From contig JAJFTZ010000027.1 in assembly GCA_021372675.1 (NCBI GenBank), positions 1 through 51,647 of the forward strand: 51,647 bases of DNA, in the 5' to 3' direction. Of this stretch, positions 33,711 through 41,928 are shown piece after piece; positions within the stretch are counted from its first letter, which is position 1; every line of letters begins with the position of its first letter. The notes under the pieces are model-generated. The model saw only the letters and a list, made by a program, of their open reading frames with translations, was not told the DNA's origin and made no database searches. A program made the translations under genes and the position numbers. The stretch is from Eubacteriales bacterium. GTDB taxonomy: Bacteria; Bacillota; Clostridia; Christensenellales; CAG-138.

Positions 33711-34292
33711 GTGGACATAAACTTTAAGCCTGCGATCTGGCCGGAGCTCATAATTCCGAAGGAAGCCGACAGCTATCGGCAATGCGAAATATGCACGCAA
33801 AAATCGCCCGTCATTTGGGGAGAAGGGGACCCCGGGGGATCTATTCTTATCATTTTGGATAATCCGGGGGCCCGTAAGGACAAAGACGGAAACGAGTACG
33901 TTTGCGGAACGAGGCAGACCTTGCAGGCAGCCCTGCACCAAGCCGGCCTCAATGCGGAGGATATTTTTTTAACTTATTTGTTAAAATGCAGGCCACTGCG
34001 CCGGTATGACAAAGAGGAAGTCAGAGCCTTCAGCAAACCGTTTCTGCTTCGCCAAATAGAGATGATGAACCCCAGATTCATCGCTTGTTTAGGGGATGTC
34101 GTTATTCAAACGATGTTGAACGATAAAGATGCCTGCGTAAAAAACCTTAGGGGATCGTGGCATTCTGTTTTGTCGTATCCCTGCATGGTATCCTACCATC
34201 CGTTGGCAGTCAGGCGACGGCCGAATCTGACGCGCCGGTTTATGGAGGATTGGAATATGCTGGCGGAACGGTTCCGAAGAGAAGGGAACTAA
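33711..34292 (+). CDS. Uracil-DNA glycosylase superfamily protein (family 4-like, altered cluster ligands)
   Basis: Protein of 193 residues. YRQCEIC (Cys25, Cys28), LLKCRPL (Cys93), PFLLRQIEMMNPRFIACLGD and SYHPLAVRRRPNL follow the plan of family 4 uracil-DNA glycosylases, which excise uracil and carry a 4Fe-4S cluster. Two deviations are visible: the motif GEAPG appears as LDNPG (50-53 region), and the fourth cluster Cys is apparently Ser108 in FSKPFLL. The enzyme may lack the cluster or have a different lesion specificity. The start is GTG at 33711 behind GGAGGGTAAACG; no in-frame ATG lies near. It is a single gene between a GC-rich block and DUF4256. Confidence 0.75.
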   Translation: MDINFKPAIWPELIIPKEADSYRQCEICTQKSPVIWGEGDPGGSILIILDNPGARKDKDGNEYVCGTRQTLQAALHQAGLNAEDIFLTYLLKCRPLRRYDKEEVRAFSKPFLLRQIEMMNPRFIACLGDVVIQTMLNDKDACVKNLRGSWHSVLSYPCMVSYHPLAVRRRPNLTRRFMEDWNMLAERFRREGN

Positions 34293-34513
34293 ATCGGGCA
34301 GGATTCGGAACAAATCAACCACCGTGGCTGCTTTTCCGCCGGTTTGCTGCCGTACATACTTCTGTCTGCGAACTCGATGATCTGCTCCGGGCGCAAATCC
34401 ATTTCCGATTTTGCGAAGCAGGCGGGGAATTGCGCATTTGCCCTATGCGGCGCGCCGGGGAGTATGCTATCGTAAAGACATGCGTTTCATAATTAAAAAC
34501 GGGAGGGATTGCC

Positions 34514-35080
34514 ATGGCCGATACCGCATTGCGCTTGACCCCGGAACAGCGCGGGGAGCTTTTAAAAATCTTGCGGGCGCGCTTTGAAAAAAACATGGGC
34601 CGCCACGAGGGCCTTGTGTGGGAGGATGTGCGAACGCGTCTTGAAACGAAGCCCGAAAGCCTGTGGAAGCTAAACGAAATGGAAAGAACCGGCGGCGAGC
34701 CGGATGTGACCGGCCGCGACGGGGAAACGGGCGCATACGTCTTTTGCGATTGCTCGGCAGAAAGCCCGATTGGCCGCAGAAACCTCTGCTACGACGGCGA
34801 GGCCTTGAAGGCGAGAAAAGAGCATAAGCCGGAGAACGCGGCCATGGATGTGGCGGCGGCGATGGGCGTCGAGCTTTTAACGGAGGCGCAGTACCGGGAG
34901 CTTCAAAGCCTGGGTAATTTCGATACGAAGACCTCGAGCTGGGTCATGACGCCTCCCGATATCAGGCGGCTCGGCGGGGCGCTGTTTTGCGACCGGCGTT
35001 ACGGCCATGTTTTCGTCTATCATAACGGCGCGGAATCCTACTATTCCGGCAGAGGCTTTCGGGGCTTGGTAAAAATATGA
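34514..35080 (+). CDS. DUF4256 domain protein
   Basis: Cytoplasmic protein of 188 residues. The segments LKILRARFEKNMGRHEGL, WKLNEMERTGGEPDV, DCSAESPIGRRNLCYD, ARKEHKPENAAMDVAAAMG and GGALFCDRRYGHVFVYHNG match DUF4256 along its full length. The family has no known function. Start: ATG at 34514 behind GGGAGGGATTGCC. It appears monocistronic. Confidence 0.9.
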   Translation: MADTALRLTPEQRGELLKILRARFEKNMGRHEGLVWEDVRTRLETKPESLWKLNEMERTGGEPDVTGRDGETGAYVFCDCSAESPIGRRNLCYDGEALKARKEHKPENAAMDVAAAMGVELLTEAQYRELQSLGNFDTKTSSWVMTPPDIRRLGGALFCDRRYGHVFVYHNGAESYYSGRGFRGLVKI

Positions 35081-35170
35081 ACCTGATGCGGCGCCGCGGA
35101 ACGATCTAAGGCGCCGTATCGCTTAAAATGCCTTTCCCGGTCGGCGCAATACGCAAAAAACAGACAAAAA

Positions 35171-35200
35171 TTGACAGGTTCGCGCTAAATAATATATAAT
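35171..35200 (+). promoter_or_regulatory. Strong promoter of the phosphorelay operon
   Basis: A perfect TTGACA (35171-35176) and a perfect TATAAT (35195-35200) are separated by 18 bp, 77 bp before the HD-GYP regulator start. Confidence 0.8.
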
Positions 35201-35276
35201 TGTAATAACCACTCTTCAAGACGGCGGAAAATTTTATCGTCAGCAACATGCTCGGGCAGCGAAGCCGGAGGCGCGA

Positions 35277-36326
35277 ATGGAAAAAATATTGATCGCCGAC
35301 GATATCGTTATCAACCGCAGGATACTCGAAACGATCCTGCAGGATGAGTATTGCTGCATCATGGCGGAAAACGGGAAGCAGGCCGTGGAGCGCGCGCTCG
35401 AAAACGCGGGGTCGCTCTCCTTGATCCTGCTCGATATCATGATGCCGGAATACGACGGCTACGAAGTGCTGCGCATCCTCAAGAAAAACAGGCTCACCAA
35501 GGATATTCCAGTCGTCCTCATCACCTCTCTCGATACCGAAAACGATGAAAGCCGCGGCTTGAGCGAGGGCGCGATCGACTATATCACCAAGCCCTTCAAT
35601 GCCCAGATCGTAAGATGCCGCGTCAACAACCACGTGGAGCTCAAGCGGCATCAGGATATGCTGCAGGAGCTTATCGACCTGCGAACCCGCAAGATCATCG
35701 AAATACGCGAATCGCTTCTCGACGCCGTCACCTCCATCATCGAATACAGAAGTCTCGAATCCGGAAAGCATGTTAAGCGCATCAAGCTCTATTGCGAGGC
35801 GCAGCTTGGCTACCTTTTGGATAAAGGGCTTTTTCAGGAGCAGCTCGACAGGAAAAACGCCGGGCTCATCGCCCGCGCCTCCACGCTGCACGACATCGGC
35901 AAGGTCAGCGTGCCCGACAGCATCCTTATGAAGCCCGGCCCTCTCACGCCCGAGGAATTTGAAGTGATGAAGAAGCACGCCGTAACGGGGAGCGATTTCA
36001 TCGATTCGCTCGGGGATTCCGTGGACGACGAATACATCTATTACGCGCACCAGATTTGCCGCCACCATCACGAACGCTGGGACGGCAGCGGCTACCCCGA
36101 CGGGCTTTGCGGTGAAAGCATCCCCCTGAGCTCGCGGGTCGTGGCCATTGCGGACGTGTACGACGCGCTCGTGAGCAAGCGCGTTTACAAGCCCGCCTAT
36201 CCGCACGAAACGGCGGTGGAGATCATCCGCTCCGGCAGGGGAGGGCAGTTCGATCCTTTGCTCGTAGAGGTGTTCGAGGCGCTCTCCGAACGTTTCCAAA
36301 CCATTGCGATGCTGCATAACGACTGA
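35277..36326 (+). CDS. Response regulator with HD-GYP domain (c-di-GMP phosphodiesterase type)
   Basis: RpfG-like protein of 349 residues. The receiver domain (1-120) has ADD in the acidic pocket, phosphoacceptor Asp in LILLDIMMPEYDG and Lys in ITKPFN. The HD-GYP domain (about 150-345) has LHDIGK (the HD pair), a metal-site HHERWDGSGYP in place of the textbook HHERxDGxGYP, and ADVYDALVSKRVYK. Such proteins hydrolyse c-di-GMP under phosphorylation control. Start: ATG at 35277 behind GCCGGAGGCGCGA. It is the first gene of an operon with an HPt protein and a hybrid kinase, which are its probable phosphate donors. Confidence 0.9.
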   Translation: MEKILIADDIVINRRILETILQDEYCCIMAENGKQAVERALENAGSLSLILLDIMMPEYDGYEVLRILKKNRLTKDIPVVLITSLDTENDESRGLSEGAIDYITKPFNAQIVRCRVNNHVELKRHQDMLQELIDLRTRKIIEIRESLLDAVTSIIEYRSLESGKHVKRIKLYCEAQLGYLLDKGLFQEQLDRKNAGLIARASTLHDIGKVSVPDSILMKPGPLTPEEFEVMKKHAVTGSDFIDSLGDSVDDEYIYYAHQICRHHHERWDGSGYPDGLCGESIPLSSRVVAIADVYDALVSKRVYKPAYPHETAVEIIRSGRGGQFDPLLVEVFEALSERFQTIAMLHND

Positions 36327-36367
36327 TCTTTTTACACCGTCGCCGCCAAACGTAAAGGGGTGGTTCT

Positions 36368-36727
36368 ATGGAAAAAGATGTCTTTACGGACCGAAGATGC
36401 CGGGCGCCTGAGGTGGATCGTGAAGCCGCGGTCGCGCGGCTCGCGGGAAATGAAGCGCTCTACGATGAGCTTCTTCAAATGTTTTTTGACGAAGGGCTTG
36501 CCTTGCGCCTAAACGATATCCTTCGGGCACGGGGCGCGCAGGATGCGGCGTTTTGCGCGCACAGCCTTAAGGGCACCGCGGCAAACCTCGGACTTAATGG
36601 CCTTTCCGCCGCCGCGGCGGAGGTGGAACACGCGCTTCGCGCACTCGATATGCCGCGCGCGGAGGAAGCGATTTTTGAGATCGAACGGGTATACGGCGCG
36701 CTTCGTGCGCGCCTTAGCTTGCCGTAA
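36368..36727 (+). CDS. Histidine phosphotransfer (HPt) protein
   Basis: Small helical protein of 119 residues. The HPt signature AHSLKGTAANLGL carries the phosphorylatable His65, with a helical hairpin around it. It lacks any output domain, so it relays phosphate from the hybrid kinase to the HD-GYP regulator. Start: ATG at 36368 behind AAAGGGGTGGTTCT. The gap of 133 bp before the kinase gene contains a copy of the dispersed repeat. Confidence 0.85.
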   Translation: MEKDVFTDRRCRAPEVDREAAVARLAGNEALYDELLQMFFDEGLALRLNDILRARGAQDAAFCAHSLKGTAANLGLNGLSAAAAEVEHALRALDMPRAEEAIFEIERVYGALRARLSLP

Positions 36728-36740
36728 AAGCTTAAGGGGA

Positions 36741-36841
36741 TTCGAGGACCGAGACTCCCGGAGGCTTTTAACCGCCGCCGGCGACGGCACGCAGGCGCTT
36801 TCTGTAACCCTCGAAAAAGCGGCGCAAGACACTTTTTCAAG
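36741..36841 (+). repeat. Dispersed structured repeat, copy A (short, degenerate)
   Basis: Its left part (GGAGGCTTTTAACCGCCGCC) and right part (CTGTAACCCTCGAAAAAGC, then GGCGCAAGACACTTTTT) match copy B at 41756-41923, while the middle, about 20 bases here, is about 85 bases longer in B. The terminator stem of B is broken here by substitutions, which fits its position inside an operon. Confidence 0.65.
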
Positions 36842-36860
36842 AAAAGGAGGGATCGACGCT

Positions 36861-39800
36861 ATGCCGCAGCCTGAACGCTCCGAGGAAATGGAGCGGGAAA
36901 AGCGAAAACCGGAGGACTCGTGGATGGACCCGCGAAGCCCTGAGAAATACGCGCTATGGGTCGCCGGCGCCTATTTCATCGTGAGCTTTTTGTGGATCGC
37001 CTTTTCCGGCAATCTGGCCGGCCTGCTCGCGCCCGATGTCGCGTCGCTCACGCGCATCGAGTCCGTAAAGGGCTGGTTTTTTGTTACCATAACGGCGGTG
37101 CTGCTGTTTATTTACATTCGTAAGCTCTTGAAAAACGCCTTGCGCCCGCAGCAGGGCCTCGATGAAACGGTGCGGCGACGCACGGTGGAGCTCGAGGATG
37201 CGGCGGCGAACCTTCTCGTGATCATGCGGCAGAAGGATAAGCTGCTTGAGTTTTCGACGCGCCAGCAGCGGTCTCAAGCCGCCGTGCTCAAGCTGTCGCA
37301 GGACTTTTTTAACGTTCCCGTGTCCGAAATGAGCGCGGCGCTCGACCGCTCTTTAAGGGTGATCGGCGAGTATCTCGACGCGGAGCGCGTCACCTATGCG
37401 GAATACGACGACCCACAGGGGGGCCTTTCCACGGTGGGGCAGTGGGCGAAGGCGAAGCCGCTTTCCGCCGAGCAGGTGGAGGAGCTGCACGGCGGCCTCA
37501 GGCGGGGAAATGTGCGCTGCACCATACGGCAGGGGATAGAGTTTTACGAGCCGTATCCCACGCTCGCGGATGAGGACGAGGATTTATTCGAGGAGAAGCG
37601 GTATTTCCGTGTTAACGCGCCCATCCAAATACAGGGCAAGCACCGCGGCAGCGTGATGATCGCCACTAAAAAGCGGGTGGAGGAATGGACGGAGGAGGAT
37701 GTCGGTATCCTCAATATCTTCGTCGAAATGCTCCGCAACGCCTACGTGCGGCGCCGGCAGGAGCTTGAGCTCGAGCGGCGCAGCAATTTGATGCGCGTGG
37801 TGCTCGATTCCACGCCCGACGGCATCTACATGCTCGACGCGCAGGGCGGGCTATACAACGTGAACAACGGCTTCGCCGCATTTTTCAACGTCGGCCCCGA
37901 GGAGGTCACGGGGAAAAAGCTAAGCGACTTCCTGCCGCAGGTCAGCTTTGAGCGGGTGATGGACGGTGTGCACCGCGCGCTTGCGACCGGGCAGCCCGCT
38001 ACGCTTCTCACGGAGTTTCGGGGGATATGGCTTGAAAACTTCATCTACCCGGTGATGGCGGAGAACGGCTCCTACACCATGGCCGCGGTCTTCTGCGCAA
38101 ACGTCACGCAGCGCGTTCAATACGAAAAGGAGCTTTTCGTTTCGCGTCAGATGTTCAAGCGGGTCGTCGAAAACGCGCCGATCGCCATTTTCTGGCGGGA
38201 TATCGACGGCGTGTATCTGGGCGCCAACAAGCACATGGCGGACGCCTACGGCACCACCGTGGAGAACCTCATAGGCGAAAAAGCGGAGCGCTTCATGGAG
38301 CGCGACGAGGCACAGCGGCAGGCGCTCCTTGAGGAGCAAATGTTAAAGGGCGGGCTGAATCGCATCCAAGTGCAGCAAAACGTGATACGCATCGATGGTG
38401 AGGTACGCCTGTTCCATGTGGAAAAGGTGCCTCTCACCGACGAGAACGGCATACCCTACGGCATACTGGGCGTGGCGGAGGATATCACCGACCGGCGTCG
38501 CAAGGAGCTGGAGCTTGTGGAGGCCAAGCGGGTCGCCGGCGAGGCAAACGCCGCCAAGAGCATGTTCCTCTCGCGCATGAGCCACGAAATACGCACCCCG
38601 CTCAACTCCATCATCGGCCTTACGCACATCGCCTCGCAGGGCGGCGGCGACATGGGGGAATACCTTGCCAGGATCAACGCTTCCTCGCGCCACCTTCTCG
38701 AGATCGTCAACGATATTTTGGATATTTCCCGCATCGAGGCCGGCAAGCTCAGCATCAACAAGGCGAAGTTCGACCTGATCGGCGCGCTTGAAAGCGCGGT
38801 GGAAATACTGATGCCGCGCGCCGACGAAAAGCGCCAGCGCGTAGACCTTTACATCGGCGGCAGCGTGCCGCGCCACGTGCTGGGCGACCAAACGCGCTTC
38901 AAGCAGGTGGTCGTAAACCTTCTGAGCAACGCCGTAAAGTTCACGCAGGAGGGCGGCGCCATAGAGGTGAACGTGGAGACCCTGCGTGAGACGGAAAACG
39001 GCGCGGTTGTGCGCTTCAGCGTCCGGGATAACGGCATGGGCGTGGAGCCCTCGCAGCTCGAGCGTATTTTTGACCCGTTCGAGCAGGGGGACGCGAGCTT
39101 TTCGCGCACTTACGAGGGGACGGGGCTTGGGCTGCCGATCTGCAAGAGCATTGTGGAGCTGATGGGCGGCGAAATCAAGGCGGAGAGTACCATGGGGCAG
39201 GGGAGCGAGGTTGCCTTCACGCTCCCGCTGGAAACGGCCCGGGAGGAAGAAGCGGCCGCCGCGCCTTCGTTTGACGAGCTGAGCGTTTTGGTGGTGGACG
39301 ACGAGCCCGAAACGCGCGCGTACATGAACGCGCTCCTTGCGCAGTACGGGGTGAAAACGACGCTTGCCGCCTCGGGGCGGGAAGCCGTGGACGCGGCATG
39401 CGCCGCTATGGAAAGCGGATGCCCCTTCAACGTGGCGTTTGTGGATATGCGCATGCCCGGCATGAACGGCATCGAGGCCTCGCGAGAGGTCAGGCGCATC
39501 TGCGGCGAAAAGATGATCGTCATCATGTTCTCCATGTACGAATGGAGCGATATCGAAAAGCCCGCGCGCGAAGCCGGCATTTCCATGTTCCTGCCAAAGC
39601 CCATCTTTCCCTCGAAACTCTTGGACCTCCTGTACGATATCACAAACGGCAGGCGCGGGACGCCCCCACAGCGGGCGGTTGACCCCGACTGCCTTAGGGG
39701 CAAGCGTATCCTCGTCGCGGAGGACAACGCCGTCAACCAGCTCATCCTTCGCGAAATGCTCTCGAAAAACGGCGCTATACTCACCCCCGTTTACGACGGG

Positions 39801-40073
39801 CGGCAGGTGGTGGAGGCGTTTAAGGCCGCGCCGAACGCGTTCGACGCGGTGCTCATGGATATCCAGATGCCCGGTATGGACGGCCTCGAGGCGACGCGCG
39901 CCATCCGCGCGTTCGAGCACGAGCGCGCGCGAATAGTTCCCATCATCGCCATGACGGCCAACGTATTCCGCGAGGACATTGAAAAGGCGATGCTTGCCGG
40001 GATGGACGCGCACATCGGCAAGCCCATCGATCCCGACGACCTGTTGGGGAAGCTGTGCAAATATATTGGGTGA
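36861..40073 (+). CDS. Hybrid sensor histidine kinase, GAF-PAS-PAS-HisKA-HATPase-REC-REC
   Basis: Membrane protein of 1070 residues. Two helices (about 30-49 and 72-90) are followed by a GAF-like domain (about 145-300), PAS 1 (about 310-420), PAS 2 (about 432-548), HisKA with MSHEIRTPLNSIIGL (His575), HATPase with NLLSNAVKFT and GTGLGLPICK, receiver 1 (about 805-930, FVDMRMPGMNG) and receiver 2 (about 945-1065, VLMDIQMPGMDG). The two receivers call for an HPt step, and the HPt gene lies just upstream. Start: ATG at 36861 behind AAGGAGGG; a far longer in-frame frame reaches back into the HPt gene and is not credible. Probable output is the HD-GYP regulator and thus c-di-GMP. Confidence 0.92.
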   Translation: MPQPERSEEMEREKRKPEDSWMDPRSPEKYALWVAGAYFIVSFLWIAFSGNLAGLLAPDVASLTRIESVKGWFFVTITAVLLFIYIRKLLKNALRPQQGLDETVRRRTVELEDAAANLLVIMRQKDKLLEFSTRQQRSQAAVLKLSQDFFNVPVSEMSAALDRSLRVIGEYLDAERVTYAEYDDPQGGLSTVGQWAKAKPLSAEQVEELHGGLRRGNVRCTIRQGIEFYEPYPTLADEDEDLFEEKRYFRVNAPIQIQGKHRGSVMIATKKRVEEWTEEDVGILNIFVEMLRNAYVRRRQELELERRSNLMRVVLDSTPDGIYMLDAQGGLYNVNNGFAAFFNVGPEEVTGKKLSDFLPQVSFERVMDGVHRALATGQPATLLTEFRGIWLENFIYPVMAENGSYTMAAVFCANVTQRVQYEKELFVSRQMFKRVVENAPIAIFWRDIDGVYLGANKHMADAYGTTVENLIGEKAERFMERDEAQRQALLEEQMLKGGLNRIQVQQNVIRIDGEVRLFHVEKVPLTDENGIPYGILGVAEDITDRRRKELELVEAKRVAGEANAAKSMFLSRMSHEIRTPLNSIIGLTHIASQGGGDMGEYLARINASSRHLLEIVNDILDISRIEAGKLSINKAKFDLIGALESAVEILMPRADEKRQRVDLYIGGSVPRHVLGDQTRFKQVVVNLLSNAVKFTQEGGAIEVNVETLRETENGAVVRFSVRDNGMGVEPSQLERIFDPFEQGDASFSRTYEGTGLGLPICKSIVELMGGEIKAESTMGQGSEVAFTLPLETAREEEAAAAPSFDELSVLVVDDEPETRAYMNALLAQYGVKTTLAASGREAVDAACAAMESGCPFNVAFVDMRMPGMNGIEASREVRRICGEKMIVIMFSMYEWSDIEKPAREAGISMFLPKPIFPSKLLDLLYDITNGRRGTPPQRAVDPDCLRGKRILVAEDNAVNQLILREMLSKNGAILTPVYDGRQVVEAFKAAPNAFDAVLMDIQMPGMDGLEATRAIRAFEHERARIVPIIAMTANVFREDIEKAMLAGMDAHIGKPIDPDDLLGKLCKYIG

Positions 40074-40111
40074 CGGGGCAGTAAGGAAGGGAAAAGATTC
40101 TTCGTCCCATA

Positions 40112-40138
40112 AAAAAACCGCCCGTCGGGCGATTTTTA
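40112..40138. terminator. Bidirectional terminator
   Basis: AAAAAACCGCCC and GGGCGATTTTT form a compact stem with A and T runs. It separates the hybrid kinase gene (+) from the SGNH hydrolase gene (-). Confidence 0.8.
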
Positions 40139-40165
40139 CCGTATGCGAAGGGGAAAGCGCGGCTT

Positions 40166-40888
40166 CTATACCGCCTCCGCGCCCACAAAGCCCGAGCCGC
40201 CGCCGAGGGTGCGCGCAAAATCGGAAAATGCTTGCGCTATCAGGTCGTAGCCCTTATTGGTGGGGTGCAGGCCGTCGATGCACACATAGTCGCGGAACGG
40301 CATTTTATCGAGGAAGTAGGCGCGCACGTCCACGAGCAGCGTCCCTGTTTGCCGCGCGATCTGCGCGACGGCGTTGGAATACATTTCGTGGTAGCGGTAG
40401 ATCGAGTGCACGTCGCCGAGCCATTTGAGGATGTTTTCCGCGTTGTTGCCGCTGCGGTCGAGAAAGGCGAGGTAGCGCTCCGCGTCGATGGGGGGGAGCG
40501 TCATAAGCACCGGCCTCACGCCGAGCTTTTGCACGTCGGCGATCATGCTCGAATAGGTTTGCCTAAAGACGTTCAGCTCGGTGAGGGGGCGGTGATCCCG
40601 ATCCGGGTAAACGGAGACCTCGTTCCATTTGAAGTTGCAGTCGTTGCCGCCAAATTCGATAAGCGCAAAGTCGCAATCAAGCCCCGCTTCGATATCCTTT
40701 TTTAAAAGGCTCGCGCCGCGGTCTACCGTAATGCCGAAGCGCGCGCGGTTTTCGGCCTCCACGTTGTACTCCTGCTTGAACCGCTTTAAATATTCCTCCA
40801 TTACGGCGTGGTAGCGGTACCCAAAATCGAGGATGGTCCCCTTCATCACCGAATCGCCGTAAATCCTTACCCGTACTGCCTGCTCCAT
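40166..40888 (-). CDS. SGNH/GDSL-family hydrolase
   Basis: Esterase-type protein of 240 residues without signal peptide, so cytoplasmic. Block I is YGDSVMKG with the catalytic Ser13, block III is FGGNDCNFKW, and the Asp-His pair is in CIDGLHPTNKGYD near the C terminus. The substrate is unknown; members deacetylate or de-esterify sugars, lipids and peptidoglycan. Start: ATG at 40888 behind GGGAGGTGCAAAT; a longer in-frame start at 40921 lacks a ribosome site. It has its own strong promoter. Confidence 0.85.
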   Translation of the reverse strand: MEQAVRVRIYGDSVMKGTILDFGYRYHAVMEEYLKRFKQEYNVEAENRARFGITVDRGASLLKKDIEAGLDCDFALIEFGGNDCNFKWNEVSVYPDRDHRPLTELNVFRQTYSSMIADVQKLGVRPVLMTLPPIDAERYLAFLDRSGNNAENILKWLGDVHSIYRYHEMYSNAVAQIARQTGTLLVDVRAYFLDKMPFRDYVCIDGLHPTNKGYDLIAQAFSDFARTLGGGSGFVGAEAV

Positions 40889-40969
40889 ATTTGCACCTCC
40901 CGTTTTATAGCATTGCCGCATGTCGTTTATTTATCCGTGATATTTAGTATTAAGAACTAGGTTACTTAG

Positions 40970-40998
40970 ATTATAGTTTGGGTATACTGATATGTCAA
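40970..40998 (-). promoter_or_regulatory. Promoter of the SGNH hydrolase gene
   Basis: On the minus strand a perfect TTGACA (40993-40998) and a perfect TATAAT (40970-40975) are separated by 17 bp. Confidence 0.8.
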
Positions 40999-41005
40999 GC
41001 CAAGT

Positions 41006-41035
41006 TTGACGGTTTTTGCCGCGTTATGATACAAT
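41006..41035 (+). promoter_or_regulatory. Promoter of the DUF1836 gene
   Basis: TTGACG (41006-41011) and TACAAT (41030-41035) are 18 bp apart. Its -35 lies back to back with the divergent promoter at 40970-40998. Confidence 0.65.
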
Positions 41036-41062
41036 ATACAAAACTGGCAAGAGGTGTGCATT

Positions 41063-41680
41063 ATGGAATTGGACGCGGCCTCGGTAAAGGCGTTCCACTG
41101 CCCGCGGTGGGCGGAGCTCCCCGCGCTTTCCTTATATATGGATCAGGTGCTGATCGTGCTGGAAGAGGGGCTGAGCCTCTTTTCCGAAAAGGCGGAGCTT
41201 GCGGCTACCTCCACCATGGTAAACAACTATGTGAAGCTCAAGCTTTTAACGCCGCCGGTCAATAAAAAGTACGCCAAGGAGCACATCGCAAAGCTGATGA
41301 TGATCTGCGTGCTAAAACGCGAATTTTCCATTTCCGAGATCGCGGGGCTTTTCGAGTTGATCGCCGAAACGCGGGGCATCGACGAGGGCTACGACCTGTT
41401 CTGTTCGGAGTTCGAAACCTCCATCAAACGAGCGTTCGTACATGAACCGCAAAGGGCGCAGGCTTCGTATGACCTTGGGGAAGCCGAACAACCGGCGCAG
41501 CCGGACGGCGCCCCGGCCGTGCTTGCGCTGGAGGCGGCGCTCGGCGCGTTTACGGATAAGCTCGTGGTGCAAAGCATCCTCGCCGCGGCGCAAAAGCGCT
41601 ACGCCGAGCGGCGCGAGGCGCAGAAGGAAGCGCAAAAGGAAGCGCAAAAGGAGGCGCAAAAGCCACAGAAGGGAAAATAG
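41063..41680 (+). CDS. DUF1836 domain protein with a charged repeat tail
   Basis: Protein of 205 residues. The N-terminal two thirds fit DUF1836: YMDQVLIVLEEGLSLF, TSTMVNNYVKLKLL, YAKEHIAKLMMICVLKR and FSISEIAGLFEL, with a MerR-like look (TxTMxNNYVKxxLL). Function is unknown; a DNA-binding role has been suggested by the fold. The tail (about 175-205) is a Glu/Ala/Gln/Lys repeat (EAQK four times) coded by a 12-bp tandem repeat. Start: ATG at 41063 behind AGAGGTGTGCATT. Confidence 0.82.
   Translation: MELDAASVKAFHCPRWAELPALSLYMDQVLIVLEEGLSLFSEKAELAATSTMVNNYVKLKLLTPPVNKKYAKEHIAKLMMICVLKREFSISEIAGLFELIAETRGIDEGYDLFCSEFETSIKRAFVHEPQRAQASYDLGEAEQPAQPDGAPAVLALEAALGAFTDKLVVQSILAAAQKRYAERREAQKEAQKEAQKEAQKPQKGK
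41618..41662 (+). repeat. 12-bp tandem repeat coding EAQK
   Basis: The unit GCGCAAAAGGAA (with small variants) is repeated almost four times near the 3' end of the DUF1836 gene. Unit number could vary between strains. Confidence 0.75.
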
Positions 41681-41755
41681 AGCTTTCGCGGGCAATGGGA
41701 GCATACATAAAAAGGCGGCATAAGCCGCCTCAGGGTGTCAAAAAAAACCCATGGG

Positions 41756-41923
41756 TTCGGGGGCCACAGCGCCCGGAGGCTTTCAACCGCCGCCAGCGAC
41801 ATGTGCGGTGGCGGCGGAAAGCCTTACGGGGTAAGGCTTTCTTCTCAGGAACGGCCGACCATGCCGTAGGCATAGGACGTTCCTGTAACCCTCAAAAAAG
41901 TGGCGCAAGCCACTTTTTTGACA
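41756..41923. repeat. Dispersed structured repeat, copy B (long)
   Basis: Between the convergent DUF1836 and GGDEF genes. It shares both ends with copy A at 36741-36841. Just outside and at the right end TGTCAAAAAA (41736-41745) and TTTTTTGACA (41914-41923) form 10-bp inverted repeats. Inside lie stacked hairpins: CCGCCGCC/GGTGGCGG (41787-41814), GAAAGCCTTAC/GTAAGGCTTTC (41817-41841), AGGAACG/CGTTCCT (41847-41884) and the terminator stem at 41894-41919. The form suggests a small mobile or RNA-coding element. Confidence 0.65.
41894..41919. terminator. Bidirectional terminator inside repeat copy B
   Basis: AAAAAAGTGGC pairs perfectly with GCCACTTTTTT (11 bp) around a GCAA tetraloop. It serves both convergent genes. 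Confidence 0.88.
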
Positions 41924-41928
41924 TGTAT

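Noticed and set aside
38343..40013. A 556-codon minus-strand open frame inside the hybrid kinase gene
   Set aside because: The plus strand codes for well-defined kinase and receiver domains here; the antisense product is His/Arg-rich without any recognisable domain.
41618..41662. Tandem repeat considered as a CRISPR array
   Set aside because: The units are 12 bp, contiguous without spacers and lie in frame inside a coding sequence.
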